Source of the DNA: Chryseobacterium sp. Leaf201
Lineage (GTDB): Bacteria; Bacteroidota; Bacteroidia; Flavobacteriales; Weeksellaceae
DNA length: 64,000 nucleotides
Reading direction: 5' to 3'
Assembly: GCF_001421435.1 (NCBI RefSeq)
Contig: NZ_LMKA01000057.1
Span: 62,001-126,000 of the forward strand
The translations under genes and the position numbers were made by a program. Below the pieces are notes generated by a model. That model was not told where the DNA came from. It ran no database searches and saw only the letters and a list, made by a program, of their open reading frames with translations. This document shows, piece by piece, positions 53,083 through 61,742 of this stretch. Position 1 is the stretch's first letter; each line of letters starts with the position of its first letter.

Positions 53083-53460
53083 TTATTTGGATGTCTTTTC
53101 ACCTTTCCAGGTTCCTGATCTTGTAGGTGTAGGAACTGAATTGGTCCAGCTGCCGGTGGCTTTTTTATCTTCTCTGGTAAGGGTCCCTCTGAACTCTCCG
53201 TCCTGAGGCATGCCTACTGTTGCCGTTAATTCTCCCGATTCACTAAGCTGTCCGGAAATGGAATAATTCTCAGTACTCTGGTCTGAGTGCATGGTTCCCG
53301 TTACTTTTCCGTCTGTGGCTACGACGATGTTCCAGTTGCCTTTTTCGGTGCCTTCATAAGTTCCGGCCCAGGTTCCGATAAAATCATAAATGGTGTCTTC
53401 ATCTTTACCACAACCAATAAATAAAAAAGCAGTCAGTAAAAGTAAAAATATTTTCTTCAT
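53083..53460 (-). CDS. Small lipoprotein, unknown
   Basis: 125 residues: MKKIFLLLLTAFLFIGCGKD is a lipoprotein signal (lipobox FIGC). The mature part is a beta-strand-rich small domain with Gly/Thr repeats (GTWAGTYEG, GKVTGTMHS, GELTATVG, TGSWTNS, RSGTWKGE). Not named; resembles lipocalin-like or avidin-like small beta barrels used in flavobacterial lipoproteins. Single gene with a -7 box (TAtaTTTG at 53553-53560) about 90 bases upstream. Confidence 0.65.
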   Translation of the reverse strand: MKKIFLLLLTAFLFIGCGKDEDTIYDFIGTWAGTYEGTEKGNWNIVVATDGKVTGTMHSDQSTENYSISGQLSESGELTATVGMPQDGEFRGTLTREDKKATGSWTNSVPTPTRSGTWKGEKTSK

Positions 53461-53734
53461 AGTTTATAAGTAGTTTTAACACTTAATGGTTTGCCCGGAT
53501 TGATGATGTCAGCAAGACCGGTACGCTTCAAATACATATTTTTGAATGGTGACAAATATAGAATTTTTATTTGACTTAAATACTTTTTAGCCCTTTAAAA
53601 ATAGTATTCTTTGATAAAAATTAAGCTATGTTTGAAATTACTGCACTTTTTTAACGCATATTATCCGTTATTGGGTACTGATCCGCAAATAGTATTGTTC
53701 TTTTAACAAAAAAGAATTTGGAAGCCGGACAAAA
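53461..53734. other. Intergenic region, mostly empty
   Basis: AT-rich; contains a -7 box TAtaTTTG at 53553-53560 (minus strand). No credible gene. Confidence 0.45.
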
Positions 53735-53767
53735 AAATATTCCTGACAAAAAATGCCAGGAATATTT
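53735..53767 (-). terminator. Orphan terminator-like hairpin
   Basis: aaatattcctg (53735-53745) and caggaatattt (53757-53767) are perfect inverted repeats; on the minus strand a T run follows. No gene precedes it within 130 bases other than the tRNA, which has its own terminator. Confidence 0.6.
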
Positions 53768-53893
53768 GGAGTTCCTTATTATGTATTTTTAATAGTTAAT
53801 TTTTTATTCTCAATTACTGTGCCACAATTATATTACGATGTAATAATTTTTGAAGAATAATTCTGTTACCTATCTTGTATCCATAAAACAATA

Positions 53894-53917
53894 AAAGCCC
53901 TTCGAGTGAAGAGCTTT
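53894..53917 (-). terminator. tRNA-Ala terminator
   Basis: AAAGC...GCTTT stem with an inner CTTC/GAAG helix and T-rich tail on the minus strand, 10 bases after the tRNA 3' end. Confidence 0.7.
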
Positions 53918-53927
53918 AAATAGGATG

Positions 53928-54001
53928 TGGAGAATACGGGATTCGAACCCGTGACCTTTTGACTGCCAGTCAAACGCGCTAGCCAACTGCGCCAATCCCC
54001 C
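53928..54001 (-). tRNA. tRNA-Ala (anticodon GGC)
   Basis: Cloverleaf drawn by eye: acceptor GGGGGAT with ATTCTCC, T-arm GGGTTCGAATCCC, anticodon loop CTGGCAG with anticodon GGC. The acceptor stem has G3:U70, the alanine identity pair, and A73. CCA is not encoded. Confidence 0.95.
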
Positions 54002-54175
54002 GTCATGCTTCTGTTCTGAAGCGGTACAAAAGTAAGTATTTAAAATAGATCTGCAAATACTTTTGTAAATTTATTGTTAAATATTTTAGTGTTTTCTGTG
54101 CAATATATCCGCAACCTCAAATTAGTAATTAATTATCAGGTATTTATACCCTCGTAAAATTTCAAATTTCCGGCC

Positions 54176-54210
54176 AATAAAAAACGCATGTCAGAAATAA
54201 CATGCGTTTT
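54176..54210 (-). terminator. Efflux operon terminator
   Basis: aaaacgcatgt (54181-54191) pairs with acatgcgtttt (54200-54210), with a T run on the minus strand, about 24 bases past the channel gene stop. Confidence 0.9.
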
Positions 54211-54233
54211 TATCATATATTTTCAGGACGAAA

Positions 54234-55649
54234 TTATTTCCATCCGCCTCCAAGTGCCTGATAAAGCTCTACGCCGGCACTCATTTTATTATATTGTGCA
54301 TTGGCGATATTCAGTTCTGCATTTAAGGAATTTACACTGGCATTCAATACTTCAAGATAATTAGCCATCCCGTAATTAACCAGCTCCTGAGAATATTCAA
54401 CAGAATTCTTATAGGCATTTAATTCTTTCTGCTTTAATTCAATAAAAGAATCCTGCACGGAGAATACCCTGATGGCATCCGATACTTCTTTCCCGGCATT
54501 CAGGACTGCTTTCCTGAAGTTCAGATAAGCCGTTTCCTGGTTGGCAAGGCTTACATCGTAATTGGTTCTGATTGCCCTCCTGTTCAAGATCGGCTGTGCC
54601 AGACCTCCCACAACATTTGCAAACAGGGAATTCACACTGAATAAATGATCAATGTCCACCGACTGTACCCCACCGCTTCCGGTAAGTCTTAGGGTCGGGT
54701 AAAACTGTGCTTTTGCCGCATTGGTCAGTTCAAACGTATTGATCAGTTCATACTCTGCCCTCATCACATCCGGACGGTTGGCAAGCAACTGCGCCGGGTA
54801 TCCCAGTTTCACATCAATAGGAAGCTGCTGCCCCTCCAGTGTGGATCTTTCAATGGAACGTGAAGGTTCACCCATCAGCATGCTCATCGTATTTTCCAGA
54901 AGCTGGATCTGTGTATCAATATCAATCAGCAACGATTTAGCATTGAATACCAAGGCTTCACTCTGCTGAACGGCAACTTCAGTCAACGTTCCGGCTATCT
55001 TCAATGCTCTTGTCGTTTCCAGATTCCTTTCGCGCAGTGCAATGGTTTCCGTAATAATCCTTTTCTGGGCATCATAAGTCAGCAGTTGGTAATAAGAGGA
55101 AGCAATAGAAGCAACCAGGTCACTCTTTACTGCTTTATGGGCGGCAACCGTGCTTAGGTAAGCTGCCAGCTGTGCCCGTTCCTGTGATTTCAGCCTGCCC
55201 CAGATATCGGCTTCCCATGCGATATTGGCGGTAATATCATACTGGTTGACATACCTTCTTGCCCCGATAATCTGCCCGAACTGCGTGTTGATGGACTGTG
55301 TCTGGAAGGTATAATTAGGGCCCACTGTTAAGGTAGGCTGGTAAGCTGCTTTGCTCTGTTTTAGATAAGCCTCTGCCGAAGCAATGCTCTGCAGGGCAAT
55401 TCTTATATCCAGGTTATTATCCAGAGCTTTGGAGATATGGCCCTGAAGTATCGGATCCGTAAAAATCTGTTTCCATGAAACATTTGCGATATTGGTGCTG
55501 TCCGAAGGAAGCATATCGGTACGGTACAGTTTCTCATCCACCACCTGATCCGGCCTCTGGTATTCTTTTCTTATCGAACAGGATGATACCGCTGCAAGAA
55601 TAGTTACTGAGAAAGTGATTCCTTTTATAATATTTAAAATACTTTTCAT
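54234..55649 (-). CDS. RND efflux outer-membrane channel lipoprotein (TolC/OprM family)
   Basis: 471 residues; lipoprotein signal with lipobox VSSC (MKSILNIIKGITFSVTILAA VSSC). The repeated long helices and beta segments of the channel fold are visible as two halves (VSWKQIFTDPILQGHISKAL and LLANRPDVMRAEYELINTFE with following helices ending YQALGGGWK). Forms the outer-membrane exit duct of the pump encoded upstream. Last gene of the operon. Confidence 0.93.
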   Translation of the reverse strand: MKSILNIIKGITFSVTILAAVSSCSIRKEYQRPDQVVDEKLYRTDMLPSDSTNIANVSWKQIFTDPILQGHISKALDNNLDIRIALQSIASAEAYLKQSKAAYQPTLTVGPNYTFQTQSINTQFGQIIGARRYVNQYDITANIAWEADIWGRLKSQERAQLAAYLSTVAAHKAVKSDLVASIASSYYQLLTYDAQKRIITETIALRERNLETTRALKIAGTLTEVAVQQSEALVFNAKSLLIDIDTQIQLLENTMSMLMGEPSRSIERSTLEGQQLPIDVKLGYPAQLLANRPDVMRAEYELINTFELTNAAKAQFYPTLRLTGSGGVQSVDIDHLFSVNSLFANVVGGLAQPILNRRAIRTNYDVSLANQETAYLNFRKAVLNAGKEVSDAIRVFSVQDSFIELKQKELNAYKNSVEYSQELVNYGMANYLEVLNASVNSLNAELNIANAQYNKMSAGVELYQALGGGWK

Positions 55650-55724
55650 TGTAGTAAATAGAAGTTATAAAATCCGGAAACCAGAAGCCGTTAAATACCA
55701 ACTGCTGATTTCCTGATCATTAAT

Positions 55725-58700
55725 TTATTCTGCTAAATTGATATCTTTTTGCTTGATCGGTTTTATTTTTTCCTGCAAAGTCTGGAAAACCACATACAGT
55801 ACCGGGATTACAAATACCCCTAAAATAGTACCTATCAGTAATCCTATTGAAGCACCGGTCGCAATCGACCTGTTACCTACAGCACCAATCCCGCTTGCCA
55901 AAACTAATGGAAGCAAACCGAAGATAAAGGCTAATGAGGTCATCAGGATCGGTCTTAACCTTGCTTTCGCCGCGTTGATCGCAGACTCCACAATGGTTTC
56001 ACCGTGATGTCTTCTCTGAACCGCAAATTCGATGATCAGAATCGCATTTTTAGCCAGCAACCCCACCAACATAATCAGGGCAATCTGGAAATAAATGTTG
56101 TTTTCAAGACCCATGATTTTCTGTCCGAAATAAGCTCCCATTACCCCAAGCGGAAGTGAAATGACCACCACCAGCGGTAAAATATAACTCTCGTACTGCG
56201 CAGAAAGAATGAAGTAAACAAATACCAGACTCAAAGCAAAGATCAGTAAGGTCTGAGATCCGGAATTTAATTCTTCTCTTGTAAGACCCGTAAATTCAAC
56301 ATCATAATTCTGGTCAAGCGTTTCCTTAGCAACATCCTGCACTGCAGTAATGGCATCCCCGGAACTGAAACCGGCTTTGTTTGCTCCGGTAATCTTCACG
56401 GAAGTAAACAGGTTATAACGGCCTACCGACTGAGGTCCGTAAGTTTTGGTCAGCGTCACAAACTGTGAAATCGGCGACATCTCCCCGGAACTGGTTTTAA
56501 TATAATACTGGTTAAGATTATTAGCATCTACCCTGTCTTCAGGAAGTGCCTGGATCATGACCCTGAACTGTTTTCCGTATTTGGTAAAGTCTGCTCCGTA
56601 AATCCCACCGATATATCCCTGCATTGTCGATAAGATATCATTCACCGAAACACCTTTCTGTTTTGCCAAAGGAACATTAATCTCCATCATGTACTGAGGA
56701 TATTTTGTATTGAATGAGGTCTGGGCAAATTCAATTTCAGGTCTCTGCATTAAGTTTCCGATAAATTCGTTCGTTTTTGCATCTAATTGAGCAAAATCGC
56801 CTCCTGATTTATCCAGAAGTACCATTTCAAAACCGGCACTGTTACCGAATCCCGGCACACTCGGCGGCTGGAAGAATACTACTTTTGCATCCGGCACTTT
56901 TCCTGCCAGTCCGAATAACCGCTTGGAAATTTCTTCTGAGGATAATCCGTCGCCTTTCCTGTCGTCAAAAGGTTTTAATTTAATAAAGGCAAGACCGTTG
57001 TTACTTCCGTTTCCGGACAGTAGTCCTCTACCTGTAGAAATCGTCACATTCTGGATTCCCGGAATCTGCATGGCATTTTTCTGCAGTGTTTTAAGGACAT
57101 TGTAGGTTCTTTCCATTGATGCTCCCGGCGGAAGCTGTACATCGGTAAAGATAATCCCCCTGTCTTCTGTAGGTACAAAACCTTTCTTCATGCTGCCGTT
57201 TGCCCAATAAATAATTCCTCCGGTAATGACAAGAATAACCAGAGTTACCCACTTGTGCTTAATCAGGAAATTAAATCCTCTTCCGTAACGCTCTGTGGCT
57301 GTTTTAAAGCCGATATTAAATTTATAAAAGAATTTCTGAATGAAATTTTTATTTTTATAATCATGGTGGTGATCTTCGTGTGGCTTTAAGAATAATGAAC
57401 ATAAAACCGGACTCAGTGTCAATGCATTAACCGCCGAAATAATGATCGCAATAATCAGTGTGATCCCGAACTGCTGATAGAATACACCGGTAGGCCCTGT
57501 AATAAAGGTAACCGGAATAAATACCGCTGCCATTACCAGCGTAATTGAGATAATAGCTCCGGTGATTTCATTCATCGCTTCAATGGTTGCTTTTTTGGCA
57601 TCGGATATCCCGTGCTCCATTTTGGCATGGACCGCCTCGACGACGACAATGGCATCATCCACCACGATACCGATGGCCAGTACCAAAGCGAAAAGCGTTA
57701 AAAGGTTTAATGAATATCCGAAAAGATTCAGGAAGAAGAATGTTCCTACAATAGATACCGGAACCGCAATGGCCGGAATTAAGGTAGACCTGAAATCCTG
57801 TAAGAAGATATATACTACGATAAATACCAGGATAAATGCTTCAATTAAAGTATGGATTACTTTTTCAATGGATGCATCCAGAAATTCATTGGTATCAAAG
57901 TTAAAGGTATATTTTACGCCTTCAGGATAGGTACTTTCATTATCTTTCAGCTGTTTTTTAATGTTCTCGATAATTTCCTGGGCATTGGATCCCGGCGTCT
58001 GGAAAACCCCCATACTGATGGACGGGTTATCGCCGTTTTCACCGATTCCGCTGTATGATAAACCTCCCAGTTCTACTTTTGCAACATCTTTCAGCATTAA
58101 ATTCTGTCCGTCCGGAAGAGATTTGATGATGATATCATCATACTGTTCCTTTTCACTGAATTTCCCTACATATTTAATGATGTATTCAAAAGAGCTTCCG
58201 CTGTTCTGTCCTAAAGATCCCGCAGCAGCTTCTCTACTCTGGTCATTGATTGCCGTGGTAACTTCAGTGGGTGTAATGCCATAGGCTGCCAGTTTAGCAG
58301 GATCGAGCCAGATTCTCATGGAATAGTTTTTCCCGCCGAACACGTTGGCTTCCCCTACTCCGTTGATCCTCTGAAGATCCGGAATAACGTTGATGTTCAA
58401 AAAGTTCTGAAGATAAACGTCATCTATATTCTTATTTTCTGAATAAAAAGAAAGGTACATCAGGGCACTTGTCTGCTGTTTCTGCGTAACCACTCCGGAA
58501 CGGGTAACTTCACTTGGAAGCAGGGGGCTTGCCCTGGCCACACGGTTCTGAACGTTTACGGCAGCAATATCTGCATCTACTCCCTGTTTAAAGAATACCT
58601 GGATCTGGGCTGAACCGTCATTCCCGGCTGTTGAAGTAATATAATCCATCCCTTCAACCCCATTGATCTGTTCTTCAAGAGGTACCACAACACTCTTCAT

Positions 58701-58871
58701 TACCGTTTCGGCATTGGCCCCGGTATAATTTGCCCTTACACTTACCGTTGCCGGTGCAATGTCAGGATACTGTGTAACCGGCAGCGAGATCAATCCTAAA
58801 ACCCCGAGAATCACAATCAGAATGGAGATTACGGTGGATAAAACCGGCCGGTTGATAAAATTTTTAATCAT
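55725..58871 (-). CDS. RND efflux pump inner-membrane transporter (HAE1/AcrB family)
   Basis: 1048 residues: 12 membrane helices and two large periplasmic loops. Proton-relay residues are in VDDAIVVVEAVHAKMEHG (Asp-Asp in helix 4) and LLAKNAILIIEFAVQRR (Lys in helix 10). Hydrophobic start MIKNFINRPVLSTVISILIV is typical. Exports drugs, dyes or bile-like compounds; substrate set unknown. Gap to the adaptor is one base. Confidence 0.96.
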   Translation of the reverse strand: MIKNFINRPVLSTVISILIVILGVLGLISLPVTQYPDIAPATVSVRANYTGANAETVMKSVVVPLEEQINGVEGMDYITSTAGNDGSAQIQVFFKQGVDADIAAVNVQNRVARASPLLPSEVTRSGVVTQKQQTSALMYLSFYSENKNIDDVYLQNFLNINVIPDLQRINGVGEANVFGGKNYSMRIWLDPAKLAAYGITPTEVTTAINDQSREAAAGSLGQNSGSSFEYIIKYVGKFSEKEQYDDIIIKSLPDGQNLMLKDVAKVELGGLSYSGIGENGDNPSISMGVFQTPGSNAQEIIENIKKQLKDNESTYPEGVKYTFNFDTNEFLDASIEKVIHTLIEAFILVFIVVYIFLQDFRSTLIPAIAVPVSIVGTFFFLNLFGYSLNLLTLFALVLAIGIVVDDAIVVVEAVHAKMEHGISDAKKATIEAMNEITGAIISITLVMAAVFIPVTFITGPTGVFYQQFGITLIIAIIISAVNALTLSPVLCSLFLKPHEDHHHDYKNKNFIQKFFYKFNIGFKTATERYGRGFNFLIKHKWVTLVILVITGGIIYWANGSMKKGFVPTEDRGIIFTDVQLPPGASMERTYNVLKTLQKNAMQIPGIQNVTISTGRGLLSGNGSNNGLAFIKLKPFDDRKGDGLSSEEISKRLFGLAGKVPDAKVVFFQPPSVPGFGNSAGFEMVLLDKSGGDFAQLDAKTNEFIGNLMQRPEIEFAQTSFNTKYPQYMMEINVPLAKQKGVSVNDILSTMQGYIGGIYGADFTKYGKQFRVMIQALPEDRVDANNLNQYYIKTSSGEMSPISQFVTLTKTYGPQSVGRYNLFTSVKITGANKAGFSSGDAITAVQDVAKETLDQNYDVEFTGLTREELNSGSQTLLIFALSLVFVYFILSAQYESYILPLVVVISLPLGVMGAYFGQKIMGLENNIYFQIALIMLVGLLAKNAILIIEFAVQRRHHGETIVESAINAAKARLRPILMTSLAFIFGLLPLVLASGIGAVGNRSIATGASIGLLIGTILGVFVIPVLYVVFQTLQEKIKPIKQKDINLAE

Positions 58872-58872
58872 T

Positions 58873-60060
58873 TTAGAATTTCGGTTTTATAGATTGAACA
58901 AGACTATCCATTTTTACGGGCTTCGGCTTCACGGCAGTCCCCGGCTTTAAAGCTCCGATACCTGCTGCTACAATTGTTTCGCCTTTATTCACACCGGATT
59001 TAATAAGCGCCAGATTGTCGATCCTGTCGATAACATTGATAACAACATTTCTTGCCGTGTCACCTTTATCCACTTTATAAACATACACGATACCCTGCTG
59101 CTCGTATGTAGCACTTTCCGGAACTACCAGTACATTGTCATACGCTTTCGGCAGTCTGATGGTTCCGCTGTTCCCGTTGCTTAACAGTTTCTGGGCATTG
59201 GTAAAGCTTACCCTGAACTGGATGGTTCCCGTTGTAGGATCAATCTGTCCTGTAATGGCTTCAATTCTCCCTTTTTCAGGATAAAGGCTCCCGTTGGCCA
59301 GCTGAAGTTCAACCATCGGAAGGTTTTTAATTTTTTCCGGCATGGTAGCGCCTTTGGATTTTTCAAGGAAGTCAAAATATTCTTTTTCGTTCATTGAAAA
59401 GTAAGCATACACACCTGATGTATCAGAAATGGTTGTTAATGCCGACTGGTCAGTTGGCCCTACCAAACTCCCCACTTTTAACGGAAGTTTTCCGATTACA
59501 CCGGAAATAGGGGCACGGATGATAGAATATTCGATATTGGCTTCTACGCCTTTATAATTGGCCACGGCCTGGCTTTTTGCTGCTCTCGCCTGCTGTAACT
59601 GAGCCTGGGCTTGGGCAAGATTTGCCTGGGCCGTCTGCAGCTGTACATTGCTGATGATATTTTTCTGAACCAGCGGCTTCAATTTATTTACTTCTACATT
59701 GGCAGCACTTACGGCAGCCTGAGCTGCTGCAATATTAGATTCCGCCGCACCTACACCTGCCCTTGAAGCAGCTGCGTTCTGGCTTAAAATATTGGTCTCA
59801 AGACGGAATAAAGGCTGACCTTTGGTAACATACTGCCCTTCATCTACCAGCACCTGGGTAATATATCCCTGGATTTTAGCCCGTACATCATTGTTTACCC
59901 TTCCTTCTATGCTGGCAGGAAATGTCTGGTAACCGACTATATTTTTGGTCTCCACATTTACTACAGGGTATGGCTTAGGGCCTTCCTGCTTGGGAGCTTC
60001 TTTTTTGCAGGCAGTTAAGGAAAGTGCCGCAACAGAAAGTATAAATAGCTTATTATTCAT
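58873..60060 (-). CDS. RND efflux periplasmic adaptor (AcrA/MexA family)
   Basis: 395 residues with lipoprotein-like signal (MNNKLFILSVAALSLTACKK, lipobox LTAC). Lipoyl-like half-motifs DVRAKIQGYITQVLVDEGQY and a coiled-coil hairpin rich in Ala/Gln (SRAGVGAAESNIAAAQAAVS, LQTAQANLAQAQAQLQQARA) flank the barrel domain. Links the pump to the outer-membrane channel. Gap to the regulator gene is one base. Confidence 0.95.
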   Translation of the reverse strand: MNNKLFILSVAALSLTACKKEAPKQEGPKPYPVVNVETKNIVGYQTFPASIEGRVNNDVRAKIQGYITQVLVDEGQYVTKGQPLFRLETNILSQNAAASRAGVGAAESNIAAAQAAVSAANVEVNKLKPLVQKNIISNVQLQTAQANLAQAQAQLQQARAAKSQAVANYKGVEANIEYSIIRAPISGVIGKLPLKVGSLVGPTDQSALTTISDTSGVYAYFSMNEKEYFDFLEKSKGATMPEKIKNLPMVELQLANGSLYPEKGRIEAITGQIDPTTGTIQFRVSFTNAQKLLSNGNSGTIRLPKAYDNVLVVPESATYEQQGIVYVYKVDKGDTARNVVINVIDRIDNLALIKSGVNKGETIVAAGIGALKPGTAVKPKPVKMDSLVQSIKPKF

Positions 60061-60061
60061 A

Positions 60062-60520
60062 TTATAGTTTATTAAGAGATTCCTGAATATTAATTATGTT
60101 TTTATTTAAAAGCGCTTTATAAGCTTCCATCTTTTCGTCATTACCTTCATCATCATTTTTCTTTTTAAAATGATCTAAGTCATCCAGTAGTTTTAATTCG
60201 TCTTTCATTTTTTGGACAATTTTTTCAAATCTTAATTTCTTATATCCGTCATTGATGAAGAAATATCTTTTCCGCTCATCCATTTTATTGTGGTCTACAA
60301 TAAGTTCCGCATTCAGCAGTAAGGTAATGCTGGTAGATACCGAACTTTTGCTTGCACAAAAAACCTCGACAAACTCGTCAAAAGTTATGCCTACCTTATC
60401 ATAATCAAACAACAGGTATGCATAGATTTTTGAAGCCAGCGGAGGTATGCTGAAAACAGCACCGTAAAACTTAACGGCTTCCTGGAAAATTTTTTCATCA
60501 ATTTCTATACGCTTGTTCAT
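60062..60520 (-). CDS. GbsR/MarR-family transcriptional regulator of the efflux operon
   Basis: About 152 residues from MNKRIEIDEKIFQEAVKFYG (ATG complementary to 60518-60520); the preceding frame from 60541 adds seven residues that overlap the promoter. The winged helix spans about residues 30-90 (IPPLASKIYAYLLFDYDKVG, CASKSSVSTSITLLLNAELI) followed by a wing with DERKRYFFI and a helical C-terminus. First gene of the transcript with adaptor, pump and channel, so it is almost certainly its local repressor. Confidence 0.88.
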   Translation of the reverse strand: MNKRIEIDEKIFQEAVKFYGAVFSIPPLASKIYAYLLFDYDKVGITFDEFVEVFCASKSSVSTSITLLLNAELIVDHNKMDERKRYFFINDGYKKLRFEKIVQKMKDELKLLDDLDHFKKKNDDEGNDEKMEAYKALLNKNIINIQESLNKL

Positions 60521-60538
60521 GGTATATAAATTTTGATG

Positions 60539-60546
60539 CAAAAATA
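60539..60546 (-). promoter_or_regulatory. Efflux operon -7 box
   Basis: TAttTTTG on the minus strand, 18 bases before the ATG. TTTG at 60571-60574 is 24 bases further upstream, longer than the usual 19. Confidence 0.65.
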
Positions 60547-60550
60547 TAAA

Positions 60551-60565
60551 TTAGTTCAGAACTAA
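60551..60565. promoter_or_regulatory. Palindromic operator of the efflux regulator
   Basis: ttagttcAgaactaa: perfect 7-base arms around one central base, ending four bases upstream of the -7 box within the promoter spacer. MarR/GbsR dimers bind such palindromes; binding here would block RNA polymerase, so autorepression is inferred. Confidence 0.75.
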
Positions 60566-60780
60566 ACGAACAAACTTAATAGAGTTTGTAAATGAGTCAT
60601 GTTTTAAAAATTCGATGGCTGTTTTTAGCCTCTTCAATTCAGTATTGGAAACCTTATAAAAACTTTTAAGCGTATTTTTCAAATCAGTTTTTAAATTGAG
60701 CAGGTTTAGATAAATGCTTGTAAAATCCAATCATCTACACTAATTTTATGAAATAATTTAAACAGACTCTTAAAACGGAC

Positions 60781-61293
60781 TTAAATAATAATTTTTTCAA
60801 AAGCTTTTCTCATTCCGCCTGCCAGAAAAACTTCCCCGCAATAGCTGTAGCCTTTGCTTTCCAGAATTTTGAGCATTGCCGTATTGTCAAAATTGGTATC
60901 CACCTTTATGCTCTGGATTCCCTGAGACCTGGTGAAATCTTCTATCAGGTCAAATAATTTCTTTACCAAGCCCTGTCCTGCGAATTTCCTGTCTACGGCA
61001 ACGCGGTGCACGACAACAAATTCCCCATTGCTCAGCCAGGCACCTTCAATGGTACTGTAGGCAGGCTCATCATTGAGGATAAGGGCTGTGTAAACTGCAA
61101 TTTCGCCATCCACGGTCATAACGTAGCCAAAACCTTTTTCAATATCGCTTTCCACGGTTCCCAGGTTAGGATAGCCCTGCTGCCACTGGGTGCTTCCGTC
61201 CTGTTTCCTTCTTTCAATAGCCTGCTGTATGATGTCCCAGATTGCATCACGGTCTTCAGTTTCTGCTTTTCTTAATCTGATTTCTGAATTCAT
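60781..61293 (-). CDS. GNAT-family N-acetyltransferase
   Basis: 170 residues of the GNAT fold: VVHRVAVDRKFAGQGLVKKL (acetyl-CoA pyrophosphate loop Q-x-G-Q-G type) around residues 95-115, VDTNFDNTAMLKILESKGYS in the C-terminal half. Acceptor unknown. The region before the gene contains a long inverted repeat ggttttaac / gttaaaacc (61332-61340 and 61367-61375). Confidence 0.85.
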   Translation of the reverse strand: MNSEIRLRKAETEDRDAIWDIIQQAIERRKQDGSTQWQQGYPNLGTVESDIEKGFGYVMTVDGEIAVYTALILNDEPAYSTIEGAWLSNGEFVVVHRVAVDRKFAGQGLVKKLFDLIEDFTRSQGIQSIKVDTNFDNTAMLKILESKGYSYCGEVFLAGGMRKAFEKIII

Positions 61294-61381
61294 GCTGTAA
61301 AATTTAGTCGTAAGATGATACTCCGCTATACGGTTTTAACCTTAAAATATATATGATTTTAATTCTGTTAAAACCTAAACT

Positions 61382-61418
61382 AAAAAAACCGAAAACTAAT
61401 TAACATTAGTTTTCGGTT
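61382..61418 (-). terminator. DUF2007 gene terminator
   Basis: aaccgaaaactaat (61387-61400) pairs perfectly with attagttttcggtt (61405-61418); minus-strand T run follows. Confidence 0.9.
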
Positions 61419-61450
61419 CGAAGTAGTAAAATTTAAAATTATGAAATTGT

Positions 61451-61681
61451 TTATTTATTTTCGCTCTGCTGAAGGTAAGCATCGATAACTTCAAATGCTT
61501 TTTTTTCATCCTCCAGATCTACCATTACCTTTAACGATGTAGCCGTTGGTGTAGTGGTAAAAGTAAGATAATTGTTTTCAACTTCATTGGTGATTTGCGC
61601 GTCATCCAGTTTGGATTTTATCAATTGGATTTCTGACGGTTTGTCGCTTTCAAAAACTGATACTCTTGTACTTCTTTCCAT
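61451..61681 (-). CDS. DUF2007 protein
   Basis: 76 residues of DUF2007 (putative signal-transducing small alpha/beta fold): VSVFESDKPSEIQLIKSKLD, ITNEVENNYLTFT and MVDLEDEKKAFEVIDAYL. Cytosolic, single gene, strong terminator. Function unknown. Confidence 0.8.
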   Translation of the reverse strand: MERSTRVSVFESDKPSEIQLIKSKLDDAQITNEVENNYLTFTTTPTATSLKVMVDLEDEKKAFEVIDAYLQQSENK

Positions 61682-61742
61682 GTTCTATCTCGTTTAAGTA
61701 TCTAAATTTATAACATTTTTTTGAAAATTACAAGTCTGAAGT

